Shown here: positions 33,688-45,742 of the stretch, one piece after another
Position numbering within the stretch: position 1 is the first letter of the stretch
Layout: each line of letters starts with the position of its first letter
NCBI RefSeq assembly: GCF_024323335.1
Contig: NC_066579.1
Location: 352,353,400 to 352,417,399 of the forward strand
Length of the DNA: 64,000 nucleotides
From: Lathyrus oleraceus
Taxonomy: Eukaryota > Streptophyta > Magnoliopsida > Fabales > Fabaceae
Direction of reading: 5' to 3'
Translations under genes and position numbers: made by a program
Notes under the pieces: model-generated
The model's input: the letters and a program-made list of their open reading frames with translations, nothing else
Told to the model about the DNA's origin: nothing
Database searches by the model: none

Positions 33688-36600
33688 TGTAAGACCCCAA
33701 TTTTGGCCCTAAGATCCCTCATGGCCCATATCATATCATACCATGGCCTCAAGGATCATTGCATGCCCTAGCTTCCCTCCTAGTGGGTAGGTTGCCTTGT
33801 GAGTTGATTCTTGATCACCAAGCATGCTTTGCATTTGTATATCTTTGCTTTTCATATGATTACTAACCAAAAAGTACAAAAATATTGTCAGCTAACCATG
33901 TTACTTGCAGATGAAGCAATCATCAGTCAAACAGTCAAATCAGCCATTAAGCAGTGGATGGTGGCCATTCTTGAAGAATTTGGGCACCATGATCAATAAT
34001 CAAGAGTTCATATGACTTATGACATCATTTGGAATCAAGATATCAAGGAATTAGGGTTTGGAATTCATCAGAAGTGGTTCAATCAAGCAAAACCCTAAAA
34101 AGTCAAACTTGGTCAACTGTGGATTTAGTCAATGATTTGGTGATGGAATTTGGTCTGAGAGGTCTCATTCATGCCTATACAAGCTTCATATATCATGTCA
34201 AGCATCCACAGTGAAGAAAATAAAGTCAGACAAGAAATTTCCAAAAATAGAAAGTTGACCTGTAATTCAAATTTGCCAAAAATGGAAACTTCTTGATCTT
34301 AAACTTACATCATGATACAAGCTTCAAATGAATTTTTGCCCAACATGAAAGTTGAAGATCTTGTTCTCCCATTTCCAAAAAGTCCAAGAACACTCAATTC
34401 CCATGTATGGTTGGCAAGTTATGATCAAATCAATCTCAAAAAGTTTTGAACTTCAAAAGGCCATATCTCTCAAACCATTTGGCCAAATTTGGTGGGGTTT
34501 TTTCCTACAAGTCATATTTGATCCCCTCTTTCCAAAAATGTCATCCTCATGCACCAAAACCTCACCATTCAAAATGGCCTTTTTGGACTTGCATTAATTA
34601 AATTCAAGTATGGTGCAAAAATGACTTTTTGAAATAACCACTTTTAAGCATTTTGGCCATTTGGAACATGTTTGTAAGGTTGTTTGGAGCTTGTTTGAGG
34701 CCCAAACTCGGGCAGAGCATACACCCCATGTGCCACTTGATGAAAATTAGCAAAATGGCAATTTACTTATTTTGAGATAATGGTGATTAGCTTTTGTTTT
34801 AGCCAAGTTAAAACAGCAAATATATAGCAACTTTTCTGCACATTTCAACCCTAGCTGCAGCCATCAATTGCACACAGAAAAACTCATTCTCTCAAAATCA
34901 CCATTTTTCTCACTTTGCATTTTCTGACCAAAACTCCAAAGAGCCCGAGCATCCCTTCATTGTTTCATCACCTGGCCATCATTTGGAAGCCATTTGAAGC
35001 ATCAATTACCAACTGTACAACCATTTTCGTGTCCTGTTTCTTCAAGCTTCCAACAATGGCAGATGTGGTTTTGAGCTGGAATCAACATAGTTGAACTTAA
35101 AGTCTTCAACCATTCTTCATTTGGGAACTTAAAGAACATCTGTTGCAGCACAAAACGACCCAACAACATCCATTTCAACACTGAGCTTCACTTTTGGTTA
35201 GTTTTCGATTCACTTATTTTCCAAAATTATGCCCTGCTTTAGATAGTTTATGCCTTGCTGGTTACAATGCAACTTAAATCACATGAAATGGTTGAGTTAT
35301 GCATGAGAAATCTGGATTTTAAATTTTATGCTCAAACATGTTCTTGCTCGATTTGCTTTGATTGAGATGATTTAGTGAAATCTATGGCTGGGATATTGAT
35401 GTACATTTCTTGATGTTTCGATTGGTATGTGCAATTTGTATTTCTGGAAAATTTGTTGAATCGAGTTTTGTGAAGATGATGAAGTTATACTGTAGCTGTT
35501 GAAATGCATTTCCAGATTTTCCGTTTTTTTCACGTGAGTTGCATGCCTGCACTGTTCCATTCCCATACAACCAATCAGGACATTTCATTTTGGTATGCTG
35601 TACGCTGCGTTTTGATAAGTGATGTGCATATTCACAAAATTGCCACCGGTCAACTCTTTGACCTACCACTCCATGTTTATTTTGTTCACTTATTTCATTT
35701 TGATTCAACATCTTCCAAAAATCATAATTCACTCATTTTAATTCCAAAATTCATGAAAATTTTTGCATCATGTTCATATGAATCTCTATTTTTTTATCAT
35801 GATTTTTGCTGATTTTTTTTGGATGGTTGAAATTTTAATGGCATTAGGGTTTTTGACATGTATGCATATTTTGTACCTTTTGCCAATTCATTTGTGAAAT
35901 GATGATGATGTATCCAATGACCCTGAAATTTTTTGTGCATAAACTAGACTCATTCATGTTTGTTTTGATGTAGAGTTTATGATTTTATCTTATCTGATTG
36001 TTAAGTTATGAATTTCTGAAGTAGGGTGTGACAATTTGTGTCACACCATTGATATGCAATTTCATGATTTTTGATGACATGCTGCCTGACCTCCAATTGA
36101 TGTGAATTTTTGCATGAACCTACTCTTGTATGTCTAGTTTATGTGTGAATTTTCTTGAAATTAATTGTGGCATTTCCAATTTGTTTGAGATTTTCTCCCC
36201 TGTTTGACCAAAATGTTGACTTGTTTGATACTTGTTGCCATTTCCTTTGTGAAATTCTCATACTTTATTGGATGATCATGAAATTTGACATGTGATTACT
36301 AGACATCTTAAGCTTTGTCATGGTGTTGATCCCATTCATTTATCATTTGTTATGACTGATTTATGAATTTTTGAAGTTGATACATGATTGGTTGACTTCT
36401 TTGAGCATGCTTAAACTTGCCTTGCCTTTCTGATTTTCATTGACCATCTTCCCATGATCCAAATGAGCTGAAATTTTATATGCATGTCATGTTATGGATT
36501 GTGATTGAGCATGAATTATTTGATGATTTTTGGAATTGATTATGATTGGTTTTGAGCTAAGTCTTGCTGTTGACTTCTATAAGCTTTCATTTGCCATGCT

Positions 36601-38437
36601 TTGACTTCCTTTGCTTATGAAATCATGATGATGAATGATATGGATGTGGGACCAATTGAGTTTGCTTCTTGATTGTTTAAACTTGATTTTGGTTGACTAT
36701 CCCTTTCTGTTTTGACTTTCTCATCCCATTTTGACCCTAGGCTTGTCCTAGTGGTCCTGTTGCTTATGTTTGAGTTCATTGTTTCAGGTTAAGCAACAAT
36801 GCTTCAAAGAGAACAATCCAATTTGATTAAGCTTGATTGTTTATCATGAGCTAACATCTTTGTTTTGTAGGTGGCTTGACTCATATGATTTGAGTCTTGT
36901 GCTTTGCACATTCATCTGATTATGTTGACTGTTAATTCTATTCTCATTTTACTTTGACTTTTGAATGGTGTACTGATTCTGTTTGACTATTTCAGGTACC
37001 ATTAGTTGCTTAGTTCTTTGAACTTGCTTTGCTTTGCTTTATAGCAATTTGCATTGAGGTATAATCCCTTTTCTTCATGTAGTCTGGAAGACCTGGCCTG
37101 TTACTTGGCCAGGCAACTGTCTGAAGTCCTCCTTAAGAGGCAATGCTTGTGTGTGTTTACTTTTGTCCCAAGCAGGAAAAGTCCTTCAAATAAGGCAATT
37201 GGTAGATCAAAGAGATAAGCAACCTATCTCCTACTATTCTGTGAGTCTTCTCCTTGCTCCCATTACATGGTTGTAGCATTGAGATCCAAACCCAAGATCT
37301 ATAGAGTCTAACATGTGGAGAGAGTTCCTACTTTCTGAACTCCCACACCTTCTGATTTTCAAATGCTCTCCCTGACCAGGGATAAGAGCAATGAGGCACA
37401 CCCCTCATACCTTTTCATCTGCTTCACCTTAGCCCCTCAATGGCAAGGTTAAGAGCACCATTAACCCTATTCCAGTTGGCTTCAATGCCTAACCCTTTGT
37501 GTGAGCCTAATTGTTTGGTTATAGTGTGTGCTGAATGACTTCATTGATTGATTGCTTATCTCATATACACATGTCTGCTTGCATGCTTTGTGCACTCATC
37601 ATCATTTATTGCTCATTAATGCATGATCATCTCATTTGTCTGTGTGACATTATCATTGTTGATTTCCCCATTGAGAACAATTGTAAGACCATTCCTTTGG
37701 CCATTGTTTCTATGATATGGAAGTGAGTTGTAAGACCATTTCATTGGCCACTCATCTTGTCTCTGCTTGATGCATTTGTTTGATTGTGAGGATGCAATTA
37801 TAAGTCCCTGTAAGTTGGCATTTGCTTTCCTATGATCACATGTTGCTTTGCTTGTTTGTATGTGAGGATACAACTGTAAGTCCCTGCAAGTTGGCATTTG
37901 TATTCCTAGGATCATACTGTGGAGGTTAGAGTAAGCCCAGACAGATTGGCATCTGACATCCATGTTTTGCTTCTGTTTGTTTATGTGAGGATGCAATTGT
38001 AAGCCCCTGTAAGTTGGCATTTGCTTTTCCTGTGATCATAAGTTGCTTTGTTTGATTCTATGTGAGGGTACAATTGTAAGTCCGTGTAATTTGGCATTTG
38101 TATTCCTATGAGCATATGTTGGAGGTTAGAGTAAGCCCAGATAGATTGGCATCTGACATCCAAAGGTTGTCGTTGTTGTTGGATATTGGTATAAGTCCAG
38201 ACAGATTGGCATCCGGCATCCAAGTTTCATTTTGTTTTAGGAGATTAGTATAAGTCCATTGAGTGGCCTCTGATATCCATTTCTGTTTTAGGAGATTGGT
38301 GTAAATCCATCTAGTGGTATCCGGTATCCGCTTTTGTTTGTGAGATTGGAGTAAGACCATTGAGTGGCATCCGGTATCATTTGTTTGTTTACTTTATTAT
38401 TGCTTATTGCCCATTCCAAAGGACACACTTGAATCAT
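33688..38437 (+). repeat. 3' LTR of young Ogre, truncated
   Basis: Begins TGTAAGACCCC and matches the 5' LTR at an exact 13251-bp offset until 'cttgaatcat' (38437). After that the 5' LTR continues ('cttctatatg...') while this copy changes to unrelated sequence. About 940 bp, including the R/U5 hairpin block and the CA end, are missing. Confidence 0.9.
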
Positions 38438-38886
38438 TTGCTTGTTATCCTCTTGATAAACAGACATAGAAATATACTGAACTGTAGCAGACAACTAACC
38501 TGCCTATTATTCAGTATATGTTGTCAATGATGAATGTCATAACTTCCAGTTTGACATTCAGACAGTAGGCTTTGTGTCAGGACTGTTATCCCTTTGATAA
38601 ACAGACTGGAAACAAATACTGAGTTATTAAAGAACACCAGTTGTTCTATTCCTTAGTAACTGCCGACAGGGATGAATGTCATAACATATAGTTTGACATT
38701 CAGTAGATCCTGTATTAGCTAAACCTGCAGCGTACAACTCAAGTATGTCATGACATCAGTCAAGACATCAGAGTACAGTTAGATGTTCTAACATACAATG
38801 CAGTCAAACAGTCATCTCCACAGCATGTCATGACATCAGTCAAGACATTAGAATCCAGCTAGTGTTTTACCATACAATGCAGCCAA
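38438..38886. repeat. Unassigned repeat fragment with two internal duplications
   Basis: No coding potential. A 141-bp unit starting 'gttatcc..ttgataaacagac' occurs twice (38444, 38585) and an 80-bp unit starting 'atgtcatgacatcagtcaag' occurs twice (38745, 38825). It looks like part of a retroelement LTR or UTR, origin unknown, wedged between two Ogre fragments. Confidence 0.5.
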
Positions 38887-40619
38887 TCAAACATCTACAC
38901 CTTCTTCAAGCGATGGTTCATCATAATCTTTCACTTTTAAGTACAAGATCTCTTCATCAGGAAAATCATACTGTACTGACTGATAATCTTCAATCGGTTG
39001 GTGAGCCAAATTGTCAGCCAAGACACTACCCTTAATAGATTTTTGAGAATGGTATTCAATATCATACTCTGATAACAACATCTGCCAACGGGTAATCCTC
39101 CCAGTTAAAGCATGCTTCTCAAATATATACTTGATTGGATCCATTTTGGATATCAACCAAGTAGTATGATTTAACATATACTAGAGCAGACGCTTAGTAG
39201 CCCAAGCCAATGCACAACAAGTTTTTTTAAGCATAGAATACCGAGTCTCACAGTCGATGAACTTCTTACTGAGGTAGTAAATTGCATATTATTTCTTTCC
39301 AGATTTATCTTGCTGACCAAGAACACAACCCATACTCTCATCAAGCACAGTCAAATACATGATCAAAGGTCTTCCTTCAACTGGCGGAGACAGAATCAGA
39401 GGCTCAAGCAGATACTCTTTGATACTGTTAAAAGCTTTCTGGCAATCCTCGGTTCAATCACAAGACTGATCTTTCCGAAGAAGTTTGAATATAGGTGCAC
39501 ATGTGGCAGTCATATGCGATATGAGTCTTGAGATATAATTCAAACGAGCGAGAAAACCTCTGACTTGCTTATTAGTTTTGGGCCAGTCATCTCTTGTATT
39601 GCTTTGACCTTGGCGGGATCAACTTCAATACCCTTCTCACTGACAATAAAGCCTAACAACTTACCAAAACGAACACCAAAAGTACACTTATTGAGATTCA
39701 AGCGGAGTTTGTACTTCTTCAAACGCTGGAATAACTTCAACAAATGCTCAACATGTTCTTCTTCATCACTTGATTTGGCAATCATATCATCAACATAAAC
39801 TTAATTCTCTTTATGCATCATATCATGAAAAAGAGTGGTCATAGCTCTCTGGTACGTTGCACCAACATTCTTTAAACCGAAAGGCATCACTCTATAATAG
39901 AATGTTCCCGCAGGGTGTAATGAATGTGGTCTTCTCCATATCTTCAGGTGCCATTTTGATTTGATTATAACCGGAAAATCCATTCATAAATGAAAAGACT
40001 TTGAATTTAGTTGTATTGTCTACCAACATATCAATGTGTGGTAGAGGAAAATCATCTTTTAGACTAGCTTTTTTTCAAATCTCTGTAATCCACACACATG
40101 CGGACTTTTCCATCCTTCTTCAGAACATGGACAATATTGGCCACCCACTACGGATATTCAGAGGTAACAATGAAACCAACATCAATCTGCTTATGCACTT
40201 CCTCTTTGATCTTCACTGCCATATCAGGATGAGTCCTTCACAATTTCTGCTTGACTAGAGAGCATTCTGGCTTCAATGGAAATCTATGCTCCACGATCTC
40301 ATAATCCAAACCAGGCATGTCTTGACAAGACCAAGCAAACACATCAGAATATTCTCGAAGAAGATCAATCAACCCCTTCTTAGCCTCTGGACACAGTTGA
40401 GACCCAATCTTGACTTCCTTCACATCATCTTCGGAACCCAAGTTGACTAGTTCAATATGCTCTTCAAACAGCCGAATGGATTTTTCCTTATGCTCACGTA
40501 AACAAGATAATTCATCAGATATTTCTTCATCATCAGTCTCTTCCTCGACCTCAAACACAGGGAAATCAAAGTTTGAAGAGGGAGTAGGATCATTGTGTTC
40601 AATGGGTTTGGGAACCAAG
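38887..40619 (-). pseudogene. Ogre reverse transcriptase and RNase H (exon 2), decayed
   Basis: Begins after the intron acceptor at 40620 (KPIEHNDPTPSSNFDFPVFE), then the pre-RT region FAWSCQDMPGLD, RT motifs MPFGLKNVGATYQRAMTTLF, the YVDD catalytic box at 39786-39797, LRLNLNKCTFGV, and the RNase H connection with LTGRITRWQMLLSEYDIEY and ADNLAHQPIEDY. The frame changes at least three times and carries many stops. The sequence ends at 38887, so integrase and the 3' UTR are missing. This type of RT-RH is diagnostic of the Tat/Ogre lineage of Ty3/gypsy. Confidence 0.9.
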
Positions 40620-40863
40620 CTGCATAATGATTTGATATTCTGATTTTAGAGAAGTGAATTGTGACCAAATATTATGTAGATGGACAATTATTATTTATTT
40701 ATGTTCTTTGTGATTACCATTTTCAGAAAAGTAAAAAGTAAAAATGAAACACCATAGATGTGGATGAATAAAATTGTATTTCATTGATGATAATTGAAAT
40801 GCCTAACAATGTTCACTTTTCCCGTAGGCATAGGAGAAGGACTTTCTTAACATGAAAAAAAAA
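40620..40863 (-). other. Ogre intron between pro and RT (second copy)
   Basis: On the minus strand it runs from the gag-pro stop (HRSK then stop at 40864) to the acceptor 'atcattatgcag' (40620). Alignable in outline with 27723-27984: the 'ccttctcctatgcc' and 'cattgttaggcattt' patterns recur. Confidence 0.65.
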
Positions 40864-41718
40864 TTACTTAGAACGGTGAACAACAATAGGAATATCAACA
40901 GCAACCAAATTGTTGCAAGTCTGGCCATACGTCACAAAGTTGGTGCAAGCTTCATCTTTATCGTCACCATCCTCGATCACAACAACTGAGTCTTGATCAT
41001 TACCATGAATGAACCCTCCACTGCGGAAACTCGGTTGCACATCTTCAATTTTGATGTTGAACGACCCTAGTTGAAATCCCAATCCGACCCTATTCTTGTT
41101 TTCAACAATTTCTATCACACGACCCCACTGATCAGTGCTGCCAGTCTCAATAGCTTTCTGTGCATCCTTCAAAGAAGACATGGGTGCCCAAATTTTCTTC
41201 ACTTCAGCAATAGACAAGGCTTGGAACGGAGTTCCAACCTCCTCCTCAACTTCAACATAAGAAAAGGATGACAAATGGCTCACTAAAAGCGTCTTCTCTC
41301 CACCAACAATGACAAGCTTGCCATTTTTCACAAATTTAAGCTTCTGGTGTAGAGTAGATGTCATAGCTCCTGCTTCATGAATCTATGCCCTTGCTAATAA
41401 ACAGATATAGACCGGGTGAATGTCCATCACTTGAAAAGTGATATGAAAATCACTTGGACCTGTCTTGATTGGAAGGTCTACTTCACCAATGACGATTTTA
41501 TGAGAACCATGAAACGCTTTGACAATCACGCCACTGTACCTCATACGGGCACCTTGATAAGAAAGTTTGGACATAGTTGATTTTGGGAGCACGTTCAAAG
41601 ATGACCCAGTGTCCACCAACACATTAGACAGAGCGTCCTCCTTGCAATTTATAGAAATATGGAGCGCCACATTGTGATTTCTACCTTCCTCAGGAAGCTC
41701 TTCATCACAAAAACTCAA
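40864..41718 (-). pseudogene. Ogre aspartic protease and linker (gag-pro frame)
   Basis: The protease domain has the active-site motif NVLVDTGSSLNVLP (DTG at 41605-41613) and flanking patterns typical of retropepsins. It would process the Gag-Pol polyprotein in particles. One stop (about 41383) divides protease from the linker, which contains a glycine-rich VGLGFQLG segment and ends VAVDIPIVVHRSK before the intron. Both halves are in the same frame, so only this stop breaks the region. Confidence 0.88.
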
Positions 41719-42038
41719 ATTATTTCAAGAAGTGATATTTGCAACAATGTGGCCGAACTGATCCACAATAACATCGTGCTCAACATAGGCTTTCTCTAGC
41801 ACTTTCTGCAACTCCTCTCTATGTGCCTCAAAATTCATCAACAGAGACAACATAGAAATCTTTGACGGAGTTTGGAGCACCTATTCCACCACATTGAACT
41901 CGCTCCTCTTTATTAACCTTAAAATTTCATCATCATCATCATTAGTCTTCAACTTGTTGGATTCACTAGACTGACACACTGGAGTACTAACTGGATTTAC
42001 CAATGACATATCTACCTTCTTACTGGTTGCAGCATCCT

Positions 42039-44230
42039 CTACCTCCTTCGGAAAGACCAAACCGAAGATACGACACTACGGGTCACCTTTGCATTATCAA
42101 CCATATTCACCACAGAATCTGCTACGGGTAAAGGAATCTCTTGACCATTTTCCACCATGGTGGCATTATACTGATAAGGCACAGCTTTATCGGATGCATA
42201 CGGGACAGGGCCCGCTAACCGTATTACCAACGGCGATAGCGATCTATTAACATTGTTGTTGTTGCTACTGTCAAACTGGATTACTACCCTCTTAGGGGTC
42301 TTGAACACAGGAACAATCACATTCACATCATTTATATCTCTTGACTAAAAAAATTGGATAAGCCCGACATCCATCAACCTCTAAATATCCCTCTTGACAA
42401 TAACACATCCTCGAGGGTTCATGCTGCATATCACACAACCATCATGGTCATGCTCACAATCACTGACCAAACAGATATCTCTATGAATTTCAACTAAAGA
42501 CTGTCTGATATGACGAACATCATAAACCTTATACTCTCCAGGACAACCATATACCATATTGACAAAAGAATTACTATGAGCTGGTAACAGATTAACTTTC
42601 ACATTAGGCACACGGTCCTCAAAGGACACCATCCCACTATTCACAAGCTTTTGTACTTCATACTTCAATGGGTAGCAGTTCTCAATGTCATGGCCAGGGG
42701 CTCCTTGGTGACAGGCACAACGGAGTTCAGGTTTGAACCACCATGTAAGTGGCTCAGAAATTTGAGGTGGATTTCTGGGTTGAATAAGGTTCTTGAGAAC
42801 CAAAGATGGATATAATTTTACGTAGGAAATAGGGATAGGGTCAAAGGAGACCTTCTTCCTCTCAAAATTTTGTTGTTGTTGTAGTTGGTTCTTTGTTGCG
42901 GTTGTTATTGACGTTGTTGTTGTTAAATCGGAACAAATTGATTGTTGAAATTGTTGGAAAATACAGGAATCACTGAAGAAACTTGATGTTGATGTTGACG
43001 CGGTTGAGAACTCCTTCTGACATGAGGCCTCCTCTGCCTCCCCACAGATCCTGAATTAGTTTCCCCCTCCTTTTTCTTGGAGAAACCACTCCCATACTTC
43101 TTACTGGACGATGCTTCTTCCTTAGACAGACGTCCTTCACGGACTCCCTCTTCTAGCCTCATCCTTATATTTACCATTTCGGTAAAGTCACTAGGGGCAA
43201 TGGCAATCATACGTTCATAATCAAACAAACTCAGGGTCTTCAAGAAAATCTTTGTCATCTCTTTCTCTTCTAATGGAGGATTAATCTGGGCAGCAAGTTC
43301 CCTCCACCTCTAAGCATACTCTTTAAATGTCTCCTTATCCTTCTGAGACATAGACCTCAGCTGGTCTCTATCAGGCGCCATATCATCGTTGTATTTGTAC
43401 TGCTTAACAAAAGCTTCACCCAAATCGTTGAAAGTACGAACACTTGCAATGTCCAACCCCATATACCATCTCAAAGCAGCACCAGTCAGGTTATCTTGAA
43501 AGTAGTGAATCAAAAACTAATCATTATCAGTTTGAGTTGACATCTTTCTGGCGTACATAACGAGGTGGCTTAGTGGACAAGTGTTTCCCTTATACTTTTC
43601 AAAGTCAGGGACTTTGAACTTCATCGGGATCTTCACATTCGGTACTAGGCAGATCTCAGCAGCACCCTTACCAAACAATTCTTTTCCTCTCAACGTATTC
43701 AACTCCTTTCGCAACTCAAGGAACTAATCCTTCATTTCATCCATCCTCTCATATACATCAGGGCCCTCAGATGGCTCAGAATGGTAGATGGTGTCCTCAA
43801 CACGAGGAAAAGTATGAACAACTGGAGGAGGCACAAACATGGCCGGGCTAGATGCCAGTATAGAGACAAAGGTGGGTGCAAACCCTTCAGGCACAAAGTT
43901 CGGTGGCATTCCCCACGGGAATCCAGCAGGCATGGAAGGACCAAATTGGCTAGCAGTGATGGGAATAGTTGAGGTAGCAACCTCAGAAATAACAGTCCTC
44001 TGGGGAGGAGTTGCAGGAGTTGGTGAAGACTGATTCTGCGCAGTAAGAATAGACTCCATCATAGCAGTCAACCGTGCAATCTCATCCTTCAGCTCTCTAT
44101 TCTCTTGTTCCAAAAGTTCCATGATCTTGGGTTGATTGGCGCGAGTGTTGTATCGGTAAGTCAGCTTGGCTGAAGCATATAAGAATAACCGATAAGACAA
44201 TCTGGCGGAAGAAAAACCTGTTATGCACAT
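42039..44230 (-). pseudogene. Ogre Gag, decayed
   Basis: N-terminal coiled coil PKIMELLEQENRELKDEIAR (about 44125), a proline-rich region, then a retrotransposon Gag capsid-type domain (FKVPDFEKYKGNTCP; FQDNLTGAALRWYMGL; MAPDRDQLRSMSQKDKETFK). A basic/serine-rich linker follows, with an atypical zinc-knuckle-like CACHQGAPGHDIENC (about 42690-42730). Stops interrupt one frame at 43724, 43517, 43310 and 42923, followed by a frameshift into the knuckle part. It would form the capsid of Ogre particles. Confidence 0.85.
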
Positions 44231-44428
44231 GATGCATGTAATGCAATATTTTTGTTTGTTTTTTTAATTTCAAGGAACACATGAAGTTCTATTTGCAAAT
44301 ATATTTAAATAATAGTAGTAACAATTTGATTGACCATAAAAATCTCTTTTTATTCATACAATTTGGAAGGATTACACTGAGTACAATTTCAGAAACCAAA
44401 GTACAAATACAAGAGAAAAGGAAACTAA
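44231..44428 (-). other. Spacer between Ogre ORF1 and gag
   Basis: Short AT-rich sequence without coding signal, in the expected place between ORF1 and gag. Confidence 0.5.
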
Positions 44429-45573
44429 TCATCCTAAGGATCCGCTAGCAACAATGTCAGATAATCTGGCTGCAGGCACATACTTCCTTCGGATGCGTTG
44501 AATCTCGGACTCAAAAGATGTCCTCATCCAAGCCTTCTCAAGGACAAGCTGATCAACAATCTTCTTCCAAGCACCGGAAGGCTAAGGAATGCTAGAGGAA
44601 GATAGATCCTCTGGCTCTCTCTGTCTCTTCACTGCTCGATCTTCAAGAAGTTCAATAAGCACGTCCTTGTCCTTTGACTCAAGCTACAATTCCTCATGCT
44701 TTCGGCTCAAAGCACGAAACCGCTCTTCCCACATATCTCTCTCTCGCTTCATCTTGGCGAGTGCGTCTTCCAACTCCTCTACGTCTTCTTTAGGGAGAGT
44801 GAATGGCTCAGCCACAACCAAAGACATGGGTCTTTCATAAGCATACGACATCTTCAACTCTAAAGCTCTCTTCTTCACCCACGTAGTGTAAGATTCCAAA
44901 GTTACACAGTTCCACAGACCAAGCTCGGATCTTCCTTTCCCATGCACCTTATGCCAAGCATATATCATCTTCTGCTTCAAATATTGGGGATCTTTACCCT
45001 CTTGATAGAAAAGACCTTCTAACAAAGTGTTATTAGGTTTGTCTCTCAAGGGGAACCCAAGTTGACGATGAGCCAAAACAGGGTTGTAGTTGATTCCTCT
45101 TTGTGTACCAATGAGAGGCACATTAGAGAATTCACCACAACTGTCAATAACATCCACACTACTCAATGCATAATCATACCAAACAATAACACCATTAGTG
45201 AGAGACATAAGTCTTTGGGACCACCTTAGACATTGTTTGTTCTCCAAGAAAGCAGACATCTAAGGCAAGTGTTAAATAAACCACTTGTACAAAAAAGGAA
45301 CACAACACACAATAGTACCACCACCTTTAGAATTCCTCAAATTCAAAGAGAAATACATATCACCTAATAGAGTCGAAATAGGATTCCCAATCAAGAAGAT
45401 TCTAATGGCGTTAACATCAACAAAATCGTCAATGTTAGGGAACAAGACTAGACCATAGATGAGCAATACAAAGATGGCTTCAAAAGTATCCATATTACCG
45501 GCTTGAGAAAAAACAATAAATTTTCCAATGAGGAACTCAGAAGTCAACCCAAACATTCCTCCTTTCTTCACTC
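44429..45573 (-). pseudogene. Ogre ORF1 (DUF7745-like), truncated and with stops
   Basis: Extra ORF of unknown function that lies upstream of gag in Ogre elements. One frame runs from the LTR junction at 45573 to TGA 44429-44431, with stops at 45272-45274, 45260-45262, 44684-44686 and 44582-44584. It carries the DUF7745 core seen in many legume proteins: FEAIFVLLIYGLVLFPNIDD, RNSKGGGTIVCCVPFLYKWF, LRWSQRLMSLTNG, then a C-terminal coiled-coil-like segment DVEELEDALAKMKRERDMWE. The N-terminal part and the leader are missing because LTR-B1 starts directly at KKGGMFGLTSEF. Confidence 0.82.
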
Positions 45574-45726
45574 TGTCGCTACGCGAAAAATACAGAGTCG
45601 CCATCGGTTTTTATTTATTCCAAAGGAATGGAAAAATATCGAGAAAACCCCAAAGAATGGTCGTCGCAACCACGAACAGGTTCGGAAGTCGGTTATGCAA
45701 GGGGAAGGTATTAGCACCCCTCACAT

Positions 45727-45742
45727 CCATGGTCCTCCATGG
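45727..45742 (-). repeat. LTR hairpin with changed arms (CCATGG-N4-CCATGG)
   Basis: In the block 'gggaaggtattagcacccc ... gggaacc', equivalent to the CCTAGG hairpin of the LTR-A family. Both arms have changed TA to AT together. Confidence 0.75.

Larger units (their letters stand above)
20437..38437 (+). mobile_element. Young, internally deleted (non-autonomous) Ogre element
   Basis: 5' LTR 20437-26127, PBS 26134-26151, leader, tiny remnants of gag, pro-C-terminus, intron and IN C-terminus, a 5-kb repeat-rich 3' UTR, PPT (about 33673-33687) and a 3' LTR from 33688 truncated at 38437. LTR copies are offset by exactly 13251 bp and I saw only about eight substitutions over the shared 4750 bp. 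The missing gag, pro, RT, RH and IN core mean it depends on helper proteins. No target duplication can be checked because the right LTR is truncated. Confidence 0.9.
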
